From the NCBI GenBank assembly GCA_019722365.1, contig JADFUC010002223.1:1-64000 (forward strand): DNA of 64,000 nt, in the 5' to 3' direction. Below the pieces are notes generated by a model that made no database searches, had not been told where the DNA came from, and was given only the letters and a program-made list of their open reading frames with translations. This DNA comes from Lithospermum erythrorhizon (lineage: Eukaryota > Streptophyta > Magnoliopsida > Boraginales > Boraginaceae). The position numbers and the translations under genes are program-made. This document shows, piece by piece, positions 1 through 11,525 of this stretch (its first letter is position 1; the number at the start of each line of letters is the position of its first letter).

Positions 1-2314
1 GCTCTTGGTGCTTGTTTCAACACATAGAGGGCCCCTAAGCAAACAATGATATAGGGAAGTCGGGATGACAAAACTTGTGGTTGTTTCATATGCACTATTT
101 CAGTCAAGGTTACATTCAAGAAAGCATTCTTGACATCTAATTGTCTTAACTCCCACTTTGTGATACAACAATAGTCACATACTCCTAATGGTTGCAGGCT
201 TTACAACAGGAGAGAAAGTCTGATCAAAACCGAAGCCATATTGTTGTTTGTAACCCTGAGCTACAAGCCTGGCTTTATATCTGAAATGGAGCCATCAGCA
301 TTTAGTTTAACTCTATAAATCCATTTACAACCAATAAGATTATGAGAGGGAAGTGGTGAAACAAGATCCCATGTGATTTTGAGCTAAGGTAGTGTATTCT
401 TTCTGACATAGCTTGACAATTAAAAGTGATATTGTTTAGCTTCAGAGTAGGAAATGGAACATGATAAGGGTCAGAGCTTTTTGGTGGATGTAGGTAGAGA
501 GATGATGGCTTTGGGCTTTAACTTGCCAGCTTTGGAGATCTTGTGACCATTCTATAAGGAGGTGGAGCAGGTGCAGGTTGAGAACTAGTAGGTGCATTAG
601 AATTGAAAAATGGAAGGAGATGTTGTCTGGAAAAGAGAAAATAGGTGCAAATTGTATAGAGGGGAAGGGACATTAGGTGCTTGTGAAGATGATTGAAGAG
701 AGGGAGATAGGACTGCAGGTGATGTAGTAATAATAGATGAGGGATTAGAGGATAAAGGAAGATGAACAGGAAGAAGGATTGATTGTGAGGTGCAATTTAG
801 TGTGGAGGAAAAAGGTATATGAAGATGGGAAGTGTAGGAAGAAGGATCATGAAAATTGAAGTTTGTAGGAAATATGGCAGAAGAAGAGTGATGCAGATGA
901 GAGTGAAAAGAGGGATAAGGAAAAATGTTCTTACAAAAGATACAATATTACTATAACCTTTTAGTTTGAGGATTAAAGCATCTGTAGCCTTTAGAATTGT
1001 AGAAACACCAAGGAAAATATGAGAGGAAGAGATCTAGGATCAAATTTCTTTTGTGGTGTTTGATTAGGTTGGGATAACATGCCAAAGACTTTGATGAGAT
1101 CATAAGGATGGTGGTTTAAGATACAGTAATTGATGGGGGGAGAAGTGTTGTTTAGAGATGGGGAAGGTAGTTTATTAATGATGTGGACTGCATAATGTAG
1201 AGCTTCGACCCAAAAAATAGGAGGTAACATGGATTGAACAAGAGACATCGTGATTTGTCAACAATGTGTCTGTGCTTTCGTTCTGCAGTGCCATTTTGTT
1301 GGGGGAGTGTTTGGGCAGGAGTATTTGCATAGTATGCTATGTTCCTTAAAAATAGGGTTCTAGTTTATGGAATTCTCCTCCTTCATCTGCTTGGAAAGTG
1401 AGGAGATGTATGAAAGGCATTTTAATTATTGTATGAAAATGTTTATCGCTTGTGAGTGTATCAGATTTCGTTTTTAAGGGTATCTTGTATGAGCATCAAT
1501 GAACATACATAATACTTATAACCAGAGGGATAGAGAATAGGAGACTCCCATACATCAGAAAATACAACAGCAAAGTGTGGAGAGAGAAGATTGAAATGAT
1601 TTGTTGACATGTTTGCCTAATTGACATACACATTGCAACAATCATTAGGTTTCAGAGTACAAGAAATACTTTTATTTTTAACTAGACTAGCTAAGACAGT
1701 AGAACTAGGATGCCCAAGTCGATTATGTCATGTCACTTGGAGAGTGGAGTAGCAGAAACAGCTTGAGATGGAAGAGAGCTTGAAATGCAGCAGAATGGAA
1801 TGGATAGAGAGATCCTTGACTACTGCAGCTGAGTTGTGCTGGTGAGTCTTCTGATTCTTTAACAACAAGGGAAGAGTGAGAGAATTCAACTAAGCATTGA
1901 TTATCTTTACAGAGTTGCTGCATAGAAATGGATTTCTTCGAGGGAAGGAAATGTAAGAAGTACATTATTTAGAGAACATCTAATAAATTTCTAGCTAAGA
2001 TGCCTTTCAAATGACTTGGGAGGCCTGCTCGATTTCTATCAGAAGTACATATGGCTTTTTAAAAAAGAAAAGAAAAAAAAAAGAAGTAAATTATTTAATT
2101 TTAAATTGTGTAGAGAGGTGGAATCCGGCCAGGTGATGGATAATTGAGTACCATCCCCAATACCTTTAGTTGAGCCTACAATATGGAGTTAAAGAGTTAA
2201 GTAGTCTAGATTACTCGCTGGCCATGAGGCTGAAGCTCCACTATCGCAGGTACCACGTGGACGCTATCATCCTCGCCAAATTGCATAATGCTGTAGACTC
2301 GTGTAGGTCATGGT
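1..2314 (-). pseudogene. copia I pol: protease, integrase and start of reverse transcriptase, degraded
   Basis: Read from 2314 down to 1. A degraded protease region lies near 2200-2300 (WYL-type start where WYxDSGAS is expected). The pre-integrase region at 1723-1965 contains QLCKDNQCLVEFSHSS. The integrase end at 1261-1292 encodes NGTAERKHRHIVD, which includes the catalytic Glu region. The segment 991-1248 continues with PIFWVEALHYAVHIINKLP. A variable linker follows at about 480-960. The reverse transcriptase starts near 330 with [15 protein letters not shown] and continues through LDVKNAFL to a KQAPRA-type end at the window edge. RT therefore lacks its YVDD active site here because it is cut off by the window. 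The largest open stretches are only about 80 codons. The family is certain, and the protein is not functional. Confidence 0.85.
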
Positions 2315-2886
2315 TGTTTTTAAGGTCATGTAATTCCTAATTAAAGATATTTCAATTATTTGCCTAATCGGTAAAATCCCCAATTGGAAGCCTAAAGCAA
2401 CCCTAATTCACCAAATATATAACGGTAACTACGATTTAACCCAATCGATTAATTCGACACCGAAGAATGCAAGACACTACAGATGTTTATGGCTCGCGAA
2501 TCTACCTTCCCTCTGTATCAGCTTTATTAAAATCAATCATCACAATCAATCAACTCAAAACACAACCAATCTGAAGAATCTAACCTATCACTGGGTGATT
2601 ATTGTTCGACGTGGATTTCGCTACCCCATTTACAGAGTCAGAATTGTTCTAAACCTAGTAGGATAATGTATCCTAATACTAAGTAACACATTACATCATA
2701 AACACGTCCAAATCCTATCCAAACTATGCTTGCTAATCTTGATAGTTATCTTCGAACTTCCCATGCAAAACCATCGATATATTGATTCGACTTTGAATGC
2801 TTTCCATTCTCGATCAATGCACCCCCCATGTACGCTGATGTTGTTTCTTCCACATTGAGCTTCTTCATAGTACCAAGAACTCAACA
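2315..2886 (-). repeat. 3' LTR of copia II
   Basis: Direct repeat of 7070-7670. The segment 2640-2815 is almost identical to 7425-7600, while the outer part (2329-2500) is more diverged. It ends on the plus strand in AAGAACTCAACA, so on the element strand the LTR begins TGTTGAGTTCTT. The left boundary could be 2315 or 2329, where TGTAATTCCTAATT matches the other copy. Confidence 0.85.
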
Positions 2887-2899
2887 CCCTCCCCCTCTT
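2887..2899 (-). other. polypurine tract of copia II
   Basis: The plus strand reads CCCTCCCCCTCTT immediately inside the left LTR, that is AAGAGGGGGAGGG on the element strand directly upstream of the 3' LTR. This is the expected position and composition of the plus-strand primer of an LTR retrotransposon. Confidence 0.8.
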
Positions 2900-5800
2900 A
2901 GCATACGTAAGGAGTACATCAAGATTGTTCAATATTATCCGAGCCATTCTCGAGGCGCCAGATCGTGGTCGACGGCCGCTTGCTTTGTCTCCAATGTCTC
3001 TCTGATCCAATGATACTTGATCTTAATGTGCTTTGATCTCAATGCAGCTAGAGAATTTTACTTAAGTATAGGCACTGGTGAGTCACACAAGATAGTGAAC
3101 TTGTCTTGTTTGATTCTCAACTCCTTGAATAAATTCTTCGTACCTAGTACCTCTACCACATTCCTCGCAATTGCTATGTATTCTCGGCTTTCAAATGGGG
3201 TGGGACACAAGAAGGCATTTCTCGCAATCTCGATTGCCATGAAATGTTCCTCCTCCCAAATACCACAAGATTCACGTAGATTTAAGTGAATCAATGTCAC
3301 CAAGAAGTCCGAATCGTGTAAAGAATCAAATATGGTTCACTAGTTCCAAACAAATGCTCAAGTCATAGCTCCCCTTCAAGTATCTCAAGATCCACTTCAC
3401 ACACCCCAATGCTCCTCACTGATTAGCGTAAAAACCGCTTGCTAAATTAAAATGCAAATGCAACGTCTGCCTCAGCCGCATCTTTCATCGCATACACTGC
3501 CTTCCTACCGCGGGAGGTGTGTATGAAACCTTCTCCATGTACTGATGTCATCTTCGGGCCCAGACTCTTTTTAGAGCTCATCTCAGCGTAAAGTTCCAAT
3601 CGACAACTTATTGACTTTTGCACCGGCCCATATCGAACCTCTAAGGTTCTCAGATGTACTTTTCGGCACAAACTGCATTTTTCCTCGCTTCTATCCCCGA
3701 TGATCTCAACTCCAAGTATATGATTGGTACTCCAAGTCTTTCATCTCAAAGCTTTGTTGAGTTCCTTTCTTTAAAGCAAGAATCTTTGATCGATCCTTCC
3801 CTACGATGAGTACGTCATCTACATATAGCAAAGAGATGATAGCGTATCATTAAAGGAGTCTTTAGTGAACACACAACATCAACAAGAAGCCTTTTGAATC
3901 CATTTACTTCCATAAAGACTCAAACTCGATGTACCATCAGCTTGTGCGCTTGCTGAGTCCATACAAGCTTTTCCTCAGCTTTACAAACAAGCTCGCTTTC
4001 TGCCTTCCACTTCAAATCCTTTAGGGTCAGTTGCATATATATGTCCCTTCAATATCACTACGGAGGAAAGCCGGCTCTAACATCCATCTCGTTAAATTTC
4101 TAAATCATACGTTAGCAGCCTAATCCAAGATTAGTCTCGATTGAAAGCTCATCTTGACTACCGGGAGAGAATATCTCCTCAGTCTATTCTCGGTTTTGCA
4201 AATCCCTTCACAACCGGGCCTGCTTTCAGATCTAGGTACTTTTGTACTGATCACCTTCGCCTTATGATCCATCTGCTCTTCGCACTTCTCAAGCTATCTT
4301 GCTTTCTTCACCAAGGTAAACGTATGGTTCTTGTTCAGAGAGTTCATCTTTGTTCCAGTTTATCCATTTTTCCTTTCAAGTACTATCAATAGCTTCGATG
4401 TAAGAAGTTGGTTCTCCCCCATCCGAAAGTAAGCATATATTCATCGGGAGAATACCCGAGGAAATAGTTCTAACTCGGAAAGATCTCCTAACTCGGAGTG
4501 TTTCGATCTTCAACTGTGTTTGTATCACTGCAGCAGAAAATAGTGATTGTTCAATCTCAGATTTTCTCTCAGTCGATCAATGTCAAGAAGCGTGATCATT
4601 GTCTTCATTATCGATCATGTGCTCGTGTAACGGATCGGTCTGGTATCGTGATCAATCTCTTCTATATCATCCCTGGTCACCAACAAGATCATCATTGTAA
4701 TTACCTAGCTTTTCGTGCTTATCTAGGTCTTTTACAGCTTTGATTTTCTTGAACATCACATTCTCTTACTTCTAATGATCTTTTGTCGTACCTGCATCAT
4801 ACAACTTATAGCCAAACTTTCATCACCAAAGCTCAGAACACACAATTTCTTGCATCAAATCAAGCTTGTTCTTCATCTTTAGGAACATGCGCATACGCTA
4901 TAACCAACGCTCTTAAGTGTTTATAGGATACATCCTTTCCTGCACTTCATGTCTTCTCAAAGGCCCATTTAGCTGTCAGACTAGGCGACAAAGCTTTATA
5001 ATCCGAATCAGCCGCTTACTAACGCCAAGAATAAACAATATACGAGAGAATAATCTTCATGTCATAAAATATATGAAGACTGTTACATATTTATATACTA
5101 TTAATGTTATACAAGCGGCTAGCTAATTAAGGAAAAATTAAATTACAATGTAAATAAAATCAATTACATAACATCTATGAATCTATTAAATAAGAAAGAA
5201 TATTCCTAATTTATACTACCAAATCTTCCTATAATGATTATATTTCAATAATGCTTCACCCTGTGTTGTCTTCGAAGACTAAGACATAACATGATCTAAT
5301 CTTCTCTACAATTGTCCTATTCATTCTCTCTCAAATACAACTATCACACCGAGGCTTTAGTGGACAGATTGCTCATGTCTAATTCCTTTAGACTTATTAA
5401 TATCTATCAAATTCCTCCCAATGTACTCACCACCATCGTTCTCCCGCCCTTAACGCATTTAAGCACTTCACAGTTTCTCTTCAACTAATCAATGGGCGTA
5501 CTTAAAGTTTCACTTGATCTTTGTTTTTAATGAAAGCATTCAAACCTTCCTAGAGCGACTATCAATATAAGTGACAAAATAAGAGTTACCTCCCATCGTC
5601 TTCACTTTCATAGGCCCACGCATTATCCGAGCACATGCTTTAGAATCATGTTCTCCTTTCAAGGAAGCTTTTATTGAATTTGATCCTCTCCTCGTTGCTT
5701 TCTCCCATCAAGCGCCGAGCGCAATTCTTCAATTTCTGTGTCATCAAGATAAAGCGCGACTTGTTTTATGCAGAGAATACCAAGTCCTTAGCACTCAGAC

Positions 5801-7060
5801 GGCCTAACACGTCACCAAACATCTACATCATCTCTAACGTGATTAATTTCACACTTTGTACCTCGAGTTTAGCTTTTGTACGTTGTACCATCCCCTGATT
5901 CCTTCTCAAAGAAGTTATTGATCCCTTCTGTAATTCCATTGTCCATTACCAAAGAAATATCATGATATCCTTCATCATTCAATTTGCCCGAAGATTAAGA
6001 CTCATCCTCAAGTCGAATCGTCCGACATTCAATTCAATCAACTTCTTCCATTGCTGGCCACAAACACACTTCCAATTGCCTCGACGGTCGAGGTGCCGCA
6101 GATTTTCCATTTTTGCAATTCCAAATTGCCTCTTCTTCATAAGCAGCAGTCCTATTGAGTCACACGAAAGTTTAGTTCTCAGCCTACAATCCAATCTTTC
6201 TTTCTCCAAAGAAGATAAAGATACATCCACTCCTCCAAAGAACTAGCAACGAGACTTTTGTCGATCTACAATCAGAACATTGTTTTCAAATTTCGACCCT
6301 TCCTTCACCATCTTTCTAACGAAAACACCTGCATTTCCAAATTGGCCCTTCGTCATAAGAATGCACGTGTCTTCTTCTTGTTCGCCCACACTTTAGCTTT
6401 AGGTTTAAATTGTTTAGTCTTTTTCTTGCTAAACTTCTTTCCTTCATACATAAGAAGTTTCAATTGCTATTTGACAACGTCAAGGCCTCGATTTACACCA
6501 TTCTTCTACCTCTTTTCATTCATGACGAATCATCTCTGTATACAAAGTTCCATCAAAGTAAGAACTAAGTGGACACATATAGTTTCCCCACTTAATCGAC
6601 AAAGAAACCTAGAATCCACAATGCCCCACCTCATCACCGAAGTCAATTCCCACGGAGCCTGGGCCATGTAAATATGTTTCATCAATTAGATCAAATGGTA
6701 GCTCTCCATCCAAGATATCTCAATTTGCCTAATCGCCTAATCAAGCCTACTCAAGGAAAGACCGCTTCTCCTCTCATACAAGCTCGCAACTTCCTCCTCC
6801 AAAGATTCATAAAGAAGTAGTGAACACTATCAATACGATTGGATTACACCTATATAATCTCTTATATAACCTAGGCATCTTCTATCCAATCTACCCCATT
6901 CATACACATCTCAGACAGTGGCTCCATTTTCTCTAACTCTCAATAGCTCCAAAGAAGTCTCTTAACATATAACCTATCAAGATTCGTTTTCCAGATGCTG
7001 ATATTGGTTGGCAAGAAGATAACCATCATTTCGCTTATCGTAGCCTCCTACGACGTTGTT
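2900..7060 (-). pseudogene. copia II gag-pol polyprotein relic
   Basis: Read from right to left. Gag and protease remnants occupy roughly 6000-7060 and are too decayed to delimit. Integrase runs over about 5270-5900, with NDGGEYIG near 5420 and ERMNRTIVEKIRSC near 5300. RT begins near 4400 with NSLNKNHTFTLVKK and YSLPVVKM. Its active site LLYVDDVLIVG lies at about 3805-3830, with the YVDD codons at 3814-3825. RNase H follows at 3058-3303 with EYIAIARNVVEVLGTKN and ends near 3010-3050 with LRSKHIKIKYHWIRE, a typical copia RNase H tail. Domain order (IN before RT) is copia. Frames change many times, so no intact polyprotein is encoded here. Confidence 0.85.
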
Positions 7061-7069
7061 TTAACCCGG

Positions 7070-7670
7070 TGTTTTAATTATTGTTTCTAGCGCCCTGTAA
7101 CAATTCCTAATTAAAGATATTTCAATTATTTAAAGTTTCAATCGAAACCCTCTAATTTGATGTCTAAGAACCCTAATTCCCAATTCTCCCAAATATAATC
7201 TGCACCATGTATTTAACCCTGTTCATTAATTCGACAATCGAAGAATGCAAAGATCACTAGACAAGCCAAGTGCTCTATGAATCACCTTCCCTCTTAATAG
7301 TTTATTAAAATCAATCAATACAATCAATCAACCAAAAACAATAACTAACCTTAGTAATTCAATCCTGAAACACTCTCGTGATTATTGTTTTTTGATGTGA
7401 TTTGCTACCCTATTTATAGAGTTGTAATTGTTCTAAACCTAGTAGGATAATGTATCCTAATACTAAGCAACACATTACATCATAAACACGTCCAAATCCT
7501 ATCCAAACTATGCTTGCTAATCTTGATAGTTATCTTCGAACTTCCCATGCAAAACCATGCATATATTGATTCGACTTTGAATGCTTTCCATTCTTGATCA
7601 ATGCACACTTCATGTACGTTGATGTTGTTTCTTCATTATTGAGCTTCTTCATAGTACTAAGAACTCAACA
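7070..7670 (-). repeat. 5' LTR of copia II
   Basis: Partner of 2315-2886. The plus strand ends AAGAACTCAACA at 7670 and is followed at once by copia I gag sequence. The inner edge is either about 7070 or 7096. In the second reading the element strand continues GGGCGCTAGAAAC, which could be the primer-binding site. Confidence 0.85.
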
Positions 7671-8345
7671 GGTTGGAGGATGTGAAGGAGTGATTAAACC
7701 TGTTGGTACATTCAAGACTGTATGATTGAGCATTTGAGCCTTTGAGAGGCATGGAGGAGACAGGTGGAGCACCAAGAATACCATCACTTCTGCCTTGATG
7801 TGCAGAAAGCCTTGAATGATAGGGAGTTCTCATAATTTGATTATGATTCTGTGACCTGTATGAAGGTTGAGTGGCACCTCTGAATTTCTAAAATTTTCCT
7901 CGACCTCTTGGATTATCATTCCTGGAATTGAACTTCCTTTGGGAGGATGTGGCTGGCTGAAGAGTACAGGACCATAGGAGAAGAAGCCCGATCTTTGTCA
8001 GCAAGAATAACATTGTCCTCTTCACCAAGCAGCAGAGGCCTAATATCAACAAATGAGGGCCTGAAGTTGAGCATTCATGACTGTTTTGAAGACATGAAAT
8101 TTAGAGGGCAGGCCTAGAAGTGTCTAAGCCACTAAGTCAGAATCTGTGAGTGGTTCACCAACTACCTTAAGGTTGCAATATATGAAATGTGTTGTTGCAA
8201 GTAGTCTACCAAGATACTGAGTGTTTTGGCATTGGTGGATAAAGGACCTTGACTGGGAGATAAAAAGAAGGGGTGGTAGGATTCGTTTCTGGGTGGGAGG
8301 TTGTCTTCCTCGGTGGTGGTTGGGGTGGTATTTGAGTGTTCGACA
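7671..8345 (-). pseudogene. copia I gag, degraded
   Basis: On the minus strand a start codon near 8345 opens MSNTQIPPQPPPRK, a proline-rich gag N-terminus. After a frameshift near 8210 the frame continues GRLLATTHFIYCNLKVVGEP, then a LVAxTLLGLPSKFH-like segment near 8080-8130 that is characteristic of the copia gag (UBN2-type) domain. The region near 7700-7950 should hold the zinc-knuckle and linker part but carries several stops. It joins copia I pol across the copia II insertion at 2314/7671. The gag would package the element RNA into virus-like particles; this copy is broken. Confidence 0.75.
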
Positions 8346-8381
8346 TGATAGCAGCATGATTATTTAGGATTAATAACCAAA

Positions 8382-8394
8382 GCGACTTATACCA
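8382..8394 (-). other. primer-binding site of copia I
   Basis: On the element strand the sequence is TGGTATAAGTCGC, resembling the plant copia PBS TGGTATCAGAGC that pairs with the 3' end of initiator tRNA-Met. It lies between the LTR end (TTTACA) and the gag start, as expected. Three or more positions differ from the perfect site. Confidence 0.6.
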
Positions 8395-8700
8395 TGTAAA
8401 TAATTGAGAATGAATCTTCAATGTGAGATTGCTGCTATTTGTACACAAGTGATTACAACTGAATTACATAGAATGTGGAGTGAAGTCTATCTCCATTTGA
8501 ATTTGAATTTCAATCGCATCTATCAACTACACTATATTGATCAGCAATCTAGTCCTATAATATCTCAAACTGAATATTTGAATCTTGTTTGAATTCTTTG
8601 CAGTAATCTTCGGCTGAGGTGGCTGAGTAGTGTTTCCTGCATTGGTATGCTTACATTTTCAATTGAATTTATCAACTGTCTAGAGACTAAATCATATGTC
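8395..8700 (-). repeat. 5' LTR of copia I (inner edge only)
   Basis: The LTR starts on the plus strand with TGTAAATAATTGAG next to the PBS. The second LTR is outside the window, so length and outer edge cannot be measured; typical copia LTRs of 200-500 bases would end between 8600 and 8900. Confidence 0.45.
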
Positions 8701-9911
8701 TTATTTTTGTTATCTACGGAGTACTAAACTGTGGGCTAGTGGTGTTGTACTGTTGTGGGGACAATGGGGTCTGTCCTCTTGGCTGCTATTATAGAGTCAT
8801 GTGCCTGTTATTCTTCAATCATTATATGTTCTAATTTATCACATTATCACCAATGTGGAATCATTTTTCTGACTTCATCTCAAGTTCTGCATTGTCGAGC
8901 ATTGGTGGCATGTTGTTTATAACGGAGTATAATTAATCAGTCTTGTTTGGAGCATTGCTAGATAGGCAGTAGCCATCTCACTTAATTCCTACTGTTTATG
9001 TTATCATCTGTTTGCACTGTTTTACTTCGTTATTAACCACACTACTATATTACTTGCAGTTAAACTACTGTTCCATCTTTCCTGGAGGCACTAGAAGATT
9101 CTGTGATCGCAGAGATGCCATGGATGAAAGCTAGTTTATGGTAATCAAGTCATGCTTGGCTGTTTATTGTTCGTTGTTTGAAGAGAGAACATCGTTGTCA
9201 CTAGATCTGCATACATACATGAAAAGGTACAGAACATACCAGGAGAAAAACTTTGTTGTGGGAATCTCATATTCTGTTAAGAGTGAATCTTACAGTTTAA
9301 GGGATACATAAAATTTGTCATCATCTCGACTCATTCATAGTGAATCATTAACATGGTAAATGTCAGATAATTGGTTATTCATCATGTGTTTGCTCTAGAA
9401 TTGTGGCCCTGCTCTTGTAATTTTTATTGAACCAAGTTTCGTTATTTCCCCCCATCTCCAATGTTCTTCGTTAATTACTTAATTCCCTTTCCAAATGTTT
9501 TTTGCTCAACATTTGTATTTTGTATGGTTGAAATCAAATGGGTGCTCATTTCAATCATCCAAGACTATAATGATGATTTGATTTATGATAATCAACAATC
9601 ATGAATTATGCGCCCTCTCCATAGCTTGTAGTAATAAATCATGAGGAGTACTAATTTAATGAGAAACATAGTTAACTAAAAACGACTATTTTTAATTACA
9701 AACGTACATTCAATTAAGACAAGTGGGTAACGAGCGTTTGATATATGAAAATATACTTCTTTTCAGAGCCAAGTTCGTAATAAAGAAAGAGAGAAGAAGC
9801 GAGCGTACTTGACAATACTTAGCCATGTCATACATTAAAAAATGTATGGATCATCACTACAACATCTTCTAGTAATTATTATGCAAAGCTGAATTTATTG
9901 CTTGAGCATAG
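8701..9911. other. AT-rich sequence, possible introns of a host gene
   Basis: No transposon domain is visible. A possible exon lies at about 9065-9140, plus strand (frame FLEALEDSVIAEMPWMK, followed by a GTAATC donor-like site), but an in-frame TAA sits just after the apparent acceptor. It is therefore only a candidate. The octamer ACGGAGTA occurs at about 8715 and 8922. Confidence 0.3.
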
Positions 9912-10022
9912 ACCTCGAAGGAGTACATGGAGAAGCAGTTGGTAGAGGTGGAGACCAACCTAAAGGAACTCTTGCAGCAAGATCCGGGTCTTGCCCGTCA
10001 AATCATGTCCATGTTGGCTTAA
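9912..10022 (+). CDS. probable last coding exon of an unidentified host gene
   Basis: The exon follows an AG acceptor at 9910-9911 and is open in phase 0 for 36 codons to TAA at 10020-10022. The peptide begins TSKEYMEKQLVEVETNLKEL and ends LARQIMSMLA. It is acidic and leucine-rich and looks like a short amphipathic or coiled-coil tail. The frame has no stops, codon use looks natural and an AT-rich 3' untranslated-like sequence follows, which together favour a real exon. I do not recognise the protein family. The upstream part of the gene is not identified with confidence, and copia I begins about 1.2 kb upstream, so the gene may be truncated. Function unknown. Confidence 0.5.
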   Translation, partial: TSKEYMEKQLVEVETNLKELLQQDPGLARQIMSMLA

Positions 10023-10618
10023 CTTATTATTGCATATTTTGAAGACTACCCTTGTTTCTGATTGATGTGTTGGAAGTGTGAAAGGCTACCCTTGTTTCCA
10101 GACATGTTGAACCGAGACAATCAGATGACTCCTTCCATTGAACCTCTATGAAATGCTATCATCTTTCTTGCTTCTTTACGATTGTTCTGATGTTCAATTG
10201 CTTATGATAATTTGTGTTTGGATTGTAATCTACATTTGTTTTTTGTTATTTCTTCCCTTTCCTTCTACAAATTATTTCCCTTTGTGTCCCAAAGTTTAAT
10301 GCCATACAAATTCTAAGATAAATGCTTGGATACAAAATACCTATTGAACATGTTGTAGTATATAAACCCTCAACTTGGTCACGTTTATTTCATCACTTTC
10401 ACAAGGGTATCCGCCATCGGGAATTGCTCGGTTAGGGCACATTATAAATGATAGTTCTTCCCATATCCCTTATAAAAATAAAGTTTATTCCAAGAAGATC
10501 ATTCTTCTCACCAGATCGTTCGAAAACTTCTTCCATTCACGAATAGAGATGTAAGCTTGATGCTACCCTATGGTCTATAACAAAATCAAATTAAAATGAA
10601 GGATTCATAAATATCCAA
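10023..10618. other. intergenic sequence between candidate exon and tRNA gene
   Basis: AT-rich sequence, probably including the 3' untranslated region of the preceding exon. No repeats or coding motifs are recognised. Confidence 0.4.
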
Positions 10619-10692
10619 AGTCCCGTAGCTCAGTTGGTTAGAGCGTTGGTCTTATGAGCCGAAGGTCGCGGGTTCGAGCCCCGCCGGGACTA
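10619..10692 (+). tRNA. tRNA gene, anticodon TAT (tRNA-Ile reading AUA), nuclear type
   Basis: A 74-base cloverleaf can be folded by eye. The acceptor is AGTCCCG pairing with CGGGACT plus discriminator A; TA; D-stem GCTC/GAGC with loop AGTTGGTTA; anticodon stem TTGGT/GCCGA with loop CTTATGA; variable AGGTC; T-stem GCGGG/CCCGC with loop TTCGAGC. The loop places TAT at positions 34-36, hence Ile. The gene has no intron and lacks an encoded CCA, as expected for a nuclear gene. Internal promoters are visible: an A box in TAGCTCAGTTGG and a B box in GGTTCGAGCC. A run of seven T follows at 10693-10699. The isotype rests on one loop reading: a single base change (CAT) would make it Met or a lysidine-type Ile. 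Confidence 0.85.
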
Positions 10693-10699
10693 TTTTTTT
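10693..10699 (+). terminator. RNA polymerase III terminator of the tRNA gene
   Basis: Seven consecutive T residues start immediately after the discriminator base, the standard Pol III termination signal. Confidence 0.85.
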
Positions 10700-11525
10700 G
10701 GTTTAGTCGTTTTTTAATCTAATTATGAACCATGCAAAATGAGGAGTTCCATCTTCTAAAAAAAAGTTGAGTTTTGATGGTTTAACTTTTAGATTTCAAA
10801 ATCTAATTTATTAGATGTGTTTAATACATAATATATTTGAAAAAAATGTAATTTGATATCACTAGTATTATTGCAATTGATAAAATCATTGTGGGCTGAT
10901 AACTCATAGGCAAATATTTGTAGTTTCTCTTAAATATATAGTTTCTCTTCTCTTTAGTGAGTAAGAGTAGTCATAACTCATGTCATAATTTTTTCATCTT
11001 TTTTTGACTGACAAAAGATTTCATATCAAGGCCTAAGTAAGAGTACATATTACTTGCCACTTAAGTTGTTATCCACTGGGATTCGAACGGCTATCAGAAT
11101 AGATTATGTAAATATTTTATTGAATCGGATAATAAAACTAAAAGTTAATGATTTTTCCGTTCCACTAGTTGATAGCTACACTATACTTTTAATGTAAAAT
11201 TGAATCTAAAATAATAAAAAGATGAAGTATTGGTATTAAGAATTAAAAGTGTAAAAATCATCATATTACTTATTGTAAGCTACAACAAACTTCTAGAAGG
11301 ACAACAACAATCAATAAAGAAAATTGCCATGGACAAACATCTTAGTGTAATACTCTTAATCAACCAAACCTTTACAAAAACTATCTAAAAGTTTCCCACC
11401 CCACCTTGAAATTTTTGCATCTTTGACAATTGGACGTTACAAGATACAAATCCAAACTTACAAATCGAAAAGGACAAAAAAATAAAAGACTAATGCAAAG
11501 CTTGAAAAGATACAAGAAATGTGAT
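10700..11525. other. AT-rich intergenic sequence, nothing recognised
   Basis: No open frame, transposon domain or terminal repeat is recognised in this stretch. Confidence 0.5.

Larger units (their letters stand above)
2315..7670 (-). mobile_element. Ty1/copia retrotransposon II, near-complete, inserted in copia I
   Basis: The element is bounded by two direct repeats of about 570-600 bases (2315-2886 and 7070-7670). Between them, on the minus strand, the order is PBS region, gag, integrase, RT, RNase H and polypurine tract. The pentamer GGTTG occurs at 2312-2316 and again at 7671-7675, next to the right LTR, which fits a 5-bp target duplication; the exact left LTR start is ambiguous by up to 15 bases. 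The flanking sequence on both sides is copia I gag/protease, so this is a nested and younger insertion. It still has a recognisable catalytic RT motif but many frameshifts. Confidence 0.85.
1..8700 (-). mobile_element. Ty1/copia retrotransposon I (outer element, 3' end outside window)
   Basis: A minus-strand copia element is seen in two pieces: pol at about 1-2314 and gag at about 7671-8345, followed by a primer-binding site and the edge of its 5' LTR. The order on the minus strand is LTR, PBS, gag, protease, integrase, reverse transcriptase, which defines copia (integrase before RT). The gap between the pieces is exactly copia element II. RNase H and the 3' LTR must lie left of position 1. 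Both pieces carry stops and frameshifts, so it is a dead copy. The right edge of the 5' LTR cannot be set without its partner, so the end given is an estimate. Confidence 0.85.

Noticed and set aside
5979..6671. Plus-strand frames of 94 and 137 codons
   Set aside because: They are opposite to the gag/protease part of copia II and are Phe/Leu/Ser-rich, as expected from antisense of a lysine/asparagine-rich frame.
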